A stretch of DNA of 64,000 nt from Pterobdella sp. o SKG-2022 (taxonomy: Eukaryota; Annelida; Clitellata; Hirudinida; Piscicolidae), in NCBI GenBank assembly GCA_964035795.1, contig OZ038324.1, positions 7,478,816-7,542,815 on the forward strand. Reading direction: 5' to 3'. Numbering within the stretch: position 1 is the stretch's first letter; every line of letters begins with the position of its first letter. A program made the translations under genes and the position numbers. Positions 52,526-64,000 of the stretch are shown here, one piece after another. The notes beneath the pieces are model-generated. The model had not been told where the DNA came from and did not search any database. It was given only the letters and a program-made list of their open reading frames with translations.

Positions 52526-52826
52526 TTCACAATTTTTACTAATATGAAACTTATAATTAAATTCTCCGCCGATAGTTTCTATTTAAAGATAGTTCTAACC
52601 TCCAAACAAAGTTTATCTAAATTAAACAACTAGAGAGTTTGCATTAAAATTAGTATAATACTTTTATTCAGTATTTTAATTTTTTTTATTAGTTATGCTT
52701 TTTAATTTAATATTAATTTTATGATTTCTTTGTTCTCTCTTTCGTTTGTTCGGTATTATCATTGAAGTTAGCTTTTTATCTTAAATAAATCTTTTTTAAT
52801 TCTTATTTTTTTTATAATTGATTCAA
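52526..52826. promoter_or_regulatory. Divergent upstream region of ANAPC7 and DHX15
   Basis: About 300 bp separate the two start codons. Very AT-rich; I can name no factor site. A shared bidirectional promoter is inferred from spacing. Confidence 0.45.
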
Positions 52827-56989
<4,163 letters not shown>

Positions 56990-57360
56990 TTTAAAATTTT
57001 GTTGTGTTACTATGTTTATGTTTTATTATTATTGGTGAAAAGTAAATGGTTAAAAAGTTGAAAATCATTTTATAGGTTCAGCATTTCTTCTTAGTTTACT
57101 ACTGATGCGTCGGGTTTGGTGCGCAATTTTTATTTTTCACGGCGCCACTGCGGTGTAATAAACAGTCCACATAATCTTTAATTTCAAGAATTAGTTTTGT
57201 TTGAAGAATAAATAATAGGAAATAAACTCATTGTAACATTCTAATAATTAATTGAATAAAAATGTCAATAAGTGCTACATATCAAGACCTTATGGGAGTC
57301 AATGTCAAAGAATATGTGTCGATAGTTATACCGTCTCAAGTCATTTTTACAAAAATTCTC

Positions 57361-57999
57361 TCAGCACAATCTGCAAAAACGATTCCATTTTCCTTTGCCT
57401 TTGTTGTATCTGGCGAGCCACCGTTTGATCTGATCTTCGTCGGACATTACGATGGTTTCTTCCTGTTTATCATAAAAAAATAATTATATTACAAACGAAA
57501 AATACATAAAAGTGATTTCATCCCTTAATGCCATCATTACTAAAAAAATTTACAATTTCATCAGCTTTTTATTCAATCTTGGCTTATTCCAATAAGCAGT
57601 TAAAGATAGTAAATGACTTACAACTCTGCCGTTGACGATGGCCACAAAGGTAGGCAGGTAAGAGACCTTGTATTTGATCGAAGCCGCCATTATAATATCG
57701 GCGTCCACTTTCAGTAAGATTAAGTTGTTAAAATTTTGCATAAATTTCTGTAAGTTGATGAAGTTTTATTGCAGTCTTGAAGACAATTGAAACACAAAAA
57801 TCGTTGAGACCTCTACATAGGGATAAACTCTTCGGCAGTGGTGGCACCAGTCAGCTGAGAAGTACAAAATTATCACTTTGTTATCAGCTTTCCCAATTTC
57901 GTCGTCAATTTCGCTCTGGCGAATTAGAATTTGTATAAGAAAGTATTATTGAATGATTCTAGTGAAATCACAAACCGCTTCTTCAATGCCTTTTATCAT
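57361..57999 (-). CDS. Thioredoxin-like protein with WCHHC active site, 118 aa
   Basis: Exons 57976-57999 (MIKGIEEA), an exon at about 57830-57935 (35 codons), one at about 57626-57751 (42 codons) and the last to TGA 57361-57363. It reads VIILYFSADWCHHCRRVYPY, LLKVDADIIMAASIKYKVSY and LPTFVAIVNG. The cis-Pro loop (LPTF) and central Asp (KVDAD) are conserved, but the usual WCGPC is WCHHC. The C-terminus is basic (KRWLARYNKGKGKWNRFCRL) and ends in Cys. Exon lengths of the first three exons equal those of the neighbour at 58141, so it is a tandem duplicate. The CHHC change should raise the redox potential, as CPHC does in DsbA and CGHC in PDI; the real activity is unknown. No signal peptide, so cytosolic. 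Confidence 0.85.
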
Positions 58000-58140
58000 T
58001 TTGTTTATAACATGACGTTTGAAATTTATATATCGACCAAAAAAAATATTTTCACTATTTATTCGATAAAATTGTCAAGATGCAAAATAGCTTTATAAAA
58101 TTTTTCGGTTATTGGGACGCTAGCGCGCAAGACATCGCAC

Positions 58141-58809
58141 TTAAGATCTTGCAGTCCCAGCTCTGCTGTTGTGCTTTACGAACATCTTCTCTATTTTTTT
58201 GGTGTCAGCACCTATCAATGTGTCTGTCTGAAAATGAATGTCCAAAATAAATGACTGAATGGGGCAACAAATCAATAAAAACCCACCACTGAGCCGTTTT
58301 TCAGCACCACAAACGTAGGCATCAGAGTGACATTGTATTTCTCGGCAACATCTTCTGCCTCTTCCACATCTACTTTCAATAAAACAATGTTGTTCAACCT
58401 TTTCGTCATTTCCTGATGCGGTTCATTTAATTATTAGTTTTTACAATTATTAATACTTCTTTTGATGAAACCACTTCCAAAACAAACCTCAACTTTTGGG
58501 GAAATCATTTTGCATGGCCCACACCATTCCGCAAAAAAATTGATCACTACAACTTTGTTCTGAGCGAGTTTTACCTCATTTTCCAACTGATCCTTGTGTA
58601 ATTAAGCTTATTATTGAATTACTTGAAAGTTCACTTGTTCATAACTCGATGACAATATAAGGCATTGAAAAGCAAGTTTCAAAATTTTCATGAAAAATAC
58701 AAAACCGGTGTTTTTATTTGATTAATCTATATTTTTGATCTTCTGAAATGAAATTTGAAATCAAAATTATGTTAGATTAACTCACCAAACTGTTGACGTA
58801 TTTAATCAT
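58141..58809 (-). CDS. TXN: Thioredoxin, canonical WCGPC, 113 aa
   Basis: Exons 58786-58809 (MIKYVNSL), about 58493-58597 (35 codons), about 58288-58413 (42 codons) and a last exon to TAA 58141-58143 (28 codons). It reads KVVVINFFAEWCGPCKMISP, LLKVDVEEAEDVAEKYNVTL and MPTFVVLKNG. All key thioredoxin residues are present: WCGPC, cis-Pro in MPTF and the buried Asp in KVDVEE. The length suits a cytosolic thioredoxin that reduces protein disulphides with thioredoxin reductase. The C-terminal tail after helix 4 is short and basic. It lies about 140 bp upstream of its WCHHC paralogue on the same strand. Confidence 0.92.
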
Positions 58810-58959
58810 GTTGATGTTTTTTTATGCTTCAAAGACGCAATACGCATGGAAAAAACAAAAACGAAAGATAATATTTTAGATATTTATTTAAAAAATTAAT
58901 CTATAATAAAATTGTCCGAAAAAGATTCAATTTTTTTCTGCAGTTCGTCTGAAATCTGG

Positions 58960-61900
58960 AACAAAATTTTAAATTAAGTTCATAAATTTTGAAAAAATTT
59001 TTAATACAACTACCTCTTCGGGCTCTTCTTCATTACTTTCCTCATTATCAGAGTCGATTTGTGCCAGTTTTGAGTTCATTGCTTCACTATTTGGACCATG
59101 ATTTTTTTCTTCATTCAATTCCCAAGTCGGAGTAGGAGCCGTAGTTTGAGCTATGTTTTGTTCATCTAATGCTTTTTGTCTTCCATCTACAACATCCTCG
59201 ACATTGGGAGTATCATCGTTTTCAACCATCTCCGCATCAGGTCGATTCTCGTTTATCTCATGTTTGACACTACTCCCATTGAAATCTTCAGCAACCTCAC
59301 ACAGTGAAGAAGTCACCACAACACAAGTTCCATCAAAAGACTTTTCAACTTTTGATGCATCGTCTTTGGAACCTTCCCTGAGATCCCTTTCAGAACCTTC
59401 CACCACACCATCAATAAACTCTACATCACCACTTTTCTGCCCTTCTCCCGTCACATCGAACCCCGTATCAAGACCTCCTCCCACAAATCCCAAGTGTCCA
59501 TGGTTCAAGGAGGTGGTGGTAGGATCAGTGGCAGACACCTCACATGGGTAATGACATCTGCTGCTGAAATGATGGTATGTTATTTTGCACAGCTGTCGTA
59601 TCTGAAGGGGGAGGATGATGATGTTAAAGTTTAGGTTCACTTGATAATTATAACACATAATCTAATAATTCTTTAAATGGAAATATTCTATTTAAAAATA
59701 GAAATGCTTTATTGAAAAAATAAAAAGAATATTTTCATTACCTCAAAATCTTCCTCCTCTTCAGAAGACTGCCACAAGAACCTCCTAACATCTTCATAAC
59801 GCCTGGATCTTATAATGAAATCATAGCTTCCATTGTAAATTAATCAACATGACATCATTGGAAAAACCCACAAATAGTATCATTAAAATAACATTATCGG
59901 GAATAAATCTCAAAATAGCATCATCAAATATAAACAAAGACGCAACACTACAACATTGAATGGTAATGACAGGAACAGATGATATTAAAGAAACAGTCGA
60001 CCTGATGAACAGAGGGGCAAGAGTGCATACAAGCTGATAGACTGCCCTCAACAACAATAATGACTCGAGCCTCTTCTGTAACAACACTTCCACAGCATCT
60101 CCCCACACCCTCTAAACATCAAGGTTCATAATAATGATGAGACCAAGGTGGGGAAATTGAGTGCAAGGACTTGATGTATTTATAAGATGACTTCATCATG
60201 AATAACATTTTCTTAATTGTATGAAATTCAATAAATTTTATAAAAAACATCAAAATTAATTTGCAGACTAACTTACATTATCAATCAATTACCCAAGTTA
60301 ACCAATCAATTCAAAGAGTTGAAACCCAACAACGTAACATTAGATGACAAATGGAACAGGAAATAGCACCTGTAGTAGGGTGGTGACATAAAAGGAGGGC
60401 ACACCTTGCAGACTTGAGAAGTCACACGATGCTAAGCTCAACAATGCTGAGTGATTAAATAAAATTACAATAGAATCATATAAATTAGACAAAACTAGAT
60501 AAATAAATGAATGGATTGATAAGTGCAGTGAACAAACAAAAATTCAAAATGTTGTTCACGGTTCTCACGCTTCAAAAAAGTGAAACAAACGCAAAGCCCA
60601 TAAAAACAAACAAAACTAACCAAGGATCATCTGAACCAGCATATTCTCGTGGTGAGGCGGACATCTTACTTTGCTATGCAACACTTGGTCTCCTTGTAAG
60701 GCATCTTTGTTTCTCCCTGACTTCACTTTGCTTCCCACCACTATGCTCATTAGCTGTTCGTGTGGTTAGGTGGGGCTCGTATTTGATCATAAACACATAA
60801 TTAATAATCATATTATTTATTATAATTAACATAAAAATAATAATAATAATAATAACCACATAATAATAATAACCATATAATTTTTTTTAAAATTTCAAAA
60901 TAAACAAAGGCATGACAAACCGATTGTTGAGTTGAGAGTTTGGATGGTGGGTTGAAGATAGGATGTTTGAACTCCAACAAACAAAACTCCACAAACTTCT
61001 TCAGACTAAACAGATCAGGGGGCAAAATATTGAAGGAAAATGCCGTTTTAATACATTTGTATAGACTGCCACGCAACTTGCTGCGGAGGTTAGATGGTTA
61101 TTAAATCACCAGATAACAGCATGAATATCACATCTTAATTTTTTTTTAATACATGTTAATTTACTAAGAAATAAGCCGTTAGCAAATCACTAGATAGTAA
61201 CATAAAGTTTAGCTAAAATATCATTATTAAAAATTCAAACAACACCAAACAAAATACATGATAATGAATGAGAGCTATATATCATATATCTTAGAACTAC
61301 ATGGTTGGGAATAAAACTTCATGTTAGATTATACTGCTGTAAGTCTCTTAACAACTGGGAAGGTATGATAACGATACCTATATAAGGGAGGTTGGTTGTG
61401 GGGGGTCTGTATGTCGATGAATGACTGAGTGAAGTAATTGTGAATGAGTTCACCATGCAGGTACAAGCCCTGTTTGCAACTGGGAGGGTGTTTATGATCG
61501 ATAAAAAAGAAAGTATTAGAAAAATACTAAGAATGATGGAAATAATGAAGTAACAAATATTTAAATAACTAATAAACAATATAATGAAAAAATAATTTTT
61601 ATTTTTTTGAATCTAATATACATTTGTGAATATCAATGAGGTTATAATGAATACTAATAAGCCTACCACGTGATAAGACAAGTGAGTAGTCCATAGGCAA
61701 GCTGGTGTAGGTGGTGGGCGTGGTATGGCTGCCTGTTGCGTTTCTGTAACAATTATTTGTCGTTATATAACAATGACAACATTGTTGTGATGAAAATGCT
61801 AAAAATAGTAATAATGAAGCTAATATTAGATAATCCAAGTGTAAAAATTATTTTTAAAAGTATAGAAAACAAAAAACACCTATTTGAAAAAACATTATTT

Positions 61901-63791
61901 CAAGACAACAATAAAAATAACGAAACTACCATCCTATGGTTTAGAATGTTGCCAACAAGATTGATGACGTCAGAAACAGGTATGATCACATGGTGCTTGG
62001 ATGGATGGCTGTGGTAGATATAAAGTGAGCATTTCACGTTATCTCTCTTCATCTACGGTTTTATATTTCTCTATATATTCATCTTTCTATAATCTTTCTC
62101 TATCTATATAGCTATTCATAGTTTCTCTACCTACTTATCTACTTCACCAATCAAGCATTCATCCTTGATATACAAAGTCCAACCTTAGAGTCATATTGAG
62201 AAGGAACATGAGCGAAGTGAAGTGATTGAGCTGAGGGGAAAGGTCATGAGGAGTCAACAATGGGTCAAGTAGAGAGGTGAGTTGAGGGGTGGCCATATTG
62301 ATGATCTCTTTAATGAGGTCACCTCTGGAATTCCGACCTGGAGTCACGTCACATGAACTCACCAATAAACTGCAAGCTTTCTGTATTGTTATACCTATGT
62401 AAATTTTGTTTTGTATATAGATAGATGCTATATATTTGGTTTGATTAATTTTTCCTCGAGCAATCATGACTGAATTTTTATGAATATATTACTTATGTTT
62501 AAAAAGATATAACTGAAATGCAGCCTAAAAAACATTAAAAAGTGAAAAAACACTAATATGACAACAAAACCTGTTGAACAGATTGACAATCAGATGGTAT
62601 GCAAGACCAGGAAAACTTGTCAATTTTAGACTGCATTGAAATATTATATATGAAAAAGTCAAAAATCCTATCTTTGTGTTTAAAAAGTGCAATAACCATG
62701 TTCAACTTCACACATTAAATGAAAATGCCTTGTTCAAGTAATATAATAAGAGTTAGTTAGATATCAAACCTTAGAATGTAGAACCAAAGAAGTATAATTT
62801 TCAACACAAGCCTTCAGTAATTGGAGTTTTTGCTCTGTGTAGTCCTGCTTATTATAAAACTAGTACTTAATGCCACCACATTGTCAATAAAATAGTGATG
62901 TTTTTTTATAAAGCTAAAGAAGAACATGTAAGTGAGTTTCATTAACTCATTGTAAAAATTACAATGCTATAGATGGTTTTGTATCATGAAGATTTTAAAA
63001 TATTATATTCTTCAACATAGCTGTTACATGAATGGAAACTTGCAAACAAGTTATTTGAAACAAGACAGAAAAAAATAACAAACATTAGGATTAGATGTGA
63101 CAATAGTGATGAGTTGGTTGAGCTGTTTGGAGAGTTGGAGGTTGTTGTGAGTGGTGGGTGGTCTGTTCAACAGGCTGGTCATAGTCACCAAAGCCTCTGT
63201 TCCAACCTTATTTTGCTGTGCATGGAGAAGGTCATAAAAAATTTTCATGTTAATATAAAAATATATCTATATCTTTATAGTTAAAGTAATAGTGAAGTAT
63301 TCACTTCAATTATGTTTTGTAGGCATGTGAACCAGGTGTCAAAATGTTCATTGATAATCACATTTGCACAATTCTCCACCACATCACACAGTGCTCTGAC
63401 AGCTTGTCGTCTGTAAATAAATGCCAATGTAAATGGATGTTTAACTGATAAATTTTCTAACTGTTTTTGAGAGTTACAAAGAGCTTGGTTAATTCCTTTT
63501 AACTCATTTTCCAGCTCAGATGAAAGCTTTTGTGTGGTTTTAACAAGTTTAAATGAGGTAAAAACTCCATGAATTATAAATATAACTTACACAATAATAA
63601 TAATTTGATTGAGATTTAAAGTCAGTGTTAAAATAGTTTAGTTCGTCCACAAAATTTTCATGTTCCGAAGTATCTTCAACACGTGTAATAGTATCCTTTT
63701 TTGCGGATTTTTCAATAGATTTTTTTTCATCTTTCGGGGTTTTGGTTGGGATTTGATTCTTATTTGAAGATTTATTTCTTCTTTTAGGCAT
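58960..63791 (-). CDS. PELP1/Rix1-like helical-repeat protein with acidic tail
   Basis: Exon 1 (63591-63791) codes a basic start, MPKRRNKSSNKNQIPTKTPK. The next exon (63526 down) gives a short coiled coil (SSELENELKGINQALCNSQK) running into RRQAVRALCDVVENCANVII and WFTCLQNI. Later exons: GTEALVTMTSLLNRPPTTHN (about 63090-63220), LIKEIINMATPQLTSLLDPL (about 62165-62380), HHVIIPVSDVINLVGNILNH (about 61930-62010), GLYLHGELIHNYFTQSFIDI (about 61380-61490), LRSKLRGSLYKCIKTAFSFN (about 60920-61085), SLLLLRAVYQLVCTLAPLFI (about 60000-60110), and a long acidic C-terminus (about 58960-59580; SDNEESNEEEPEE). The order, helical spacing and Glu-rich tail resemble PELP1/Rix1, the 60S-maturation rixosome subunit, but similarity is weak and the family call is an inference. 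Exact splice sites were not all set. Confidence 0.5.
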
Positions 63792-64000
63792 TTTAAATTG
63801 AAAACTTTGGAAGATTTATTTAAGTGAAATATATATAAATTTAAGTTTGGAAATAATTTTGCTAAAATTAAAATAAGCTAAATTGTAAAATTTCATCCAA
63901 AGAAATCTAGACCATGGAATTTTTGCTGAACTTTTAAATAAAAATAATTATAAGTGTAAATATAAAAATTTGAATACTGTAGTTTCATTTTTGTGTCTAG

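Overview
This is a window of an invertebrate animal nuclear genome: AT-rich, with spliced genes on both strands, GT-AG introns that are mostly short, the standard genetic code and many simple repeats. Animal-type genes (RFX factor, polypeptide GalNAc-transferase, visinin-like calcium sensor, alpha-arrestin) and several decayed non-LTR retrotransposons support a metazoan. I cannot name the phylum from sequence alone. Almost no gene is a single ORF; most calls come from joining exons by hand with matching splice phases and comparing them with remembered families.

Layout. 0-7 kb: the last exon of a plus-strand gene leaving the left edge, an SLC35A4-like nucleotide-sugar transporter (minus), and a small zinc-finger/BESS protein (minus). 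7-12 kb: a LINE fragment and a divergent alpha-arrestin (plus). 12-16.8 kb: ARPC4 (minus) head-to-head with RPL11 (plus), then an unrecognised proline-rich gene (minus). 18-20 kb: a visinin/neurocalcin-like EF-hand protein (plus). 20-33 kb: an RFX1/2/3-type transcription factor (minus) carrying an almost complete but dead LINE in an intron, divergent from PGAP1, the GPI inositol-deacylase (plus). 34-35 kb: a three-exon AT-hook protein (minus). 37.7-45.4 kb: a ppGalNAc-transferase (minus) whose introns hold four retroelement fragments. 45.8-52.5 kb: a GNB1L/Asa1-like WD protein and APC7 (both minus). 52.8-57 kb: the DEAH helicase DHX15/Prp43 (plus). 57-59 kb: two tandem thioredoxins (minus), one with an unusual WCHHC active site. 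59-64 kb: a PELP1/Rix1-like protein (minus).

The genes are mostly unrelated housekeeping genes and do not form a pathway. Three divergent pairs share short or moderate upstream regions: ARPC4/RPL11 (about 240 bp), APC7/DHX15 (about 300 bp) and RFX/PGAP1 (about 1 kb). The most interesting items are the tandem thioredoxin pair, the unrecognised AT-hook, BESS and proline-rich proteins, a family of near-perfect palindromic elements sharing a CGAAGCTTTTCGTAAG-type core, a truncated LINE whose 5' junction carries an inverted copy of its own flank, and repeated use of (CA)n or (TA)n tracts just upstream of 3' splice sites. I found no prokaryote-style system, CRISPR array or viral genome.
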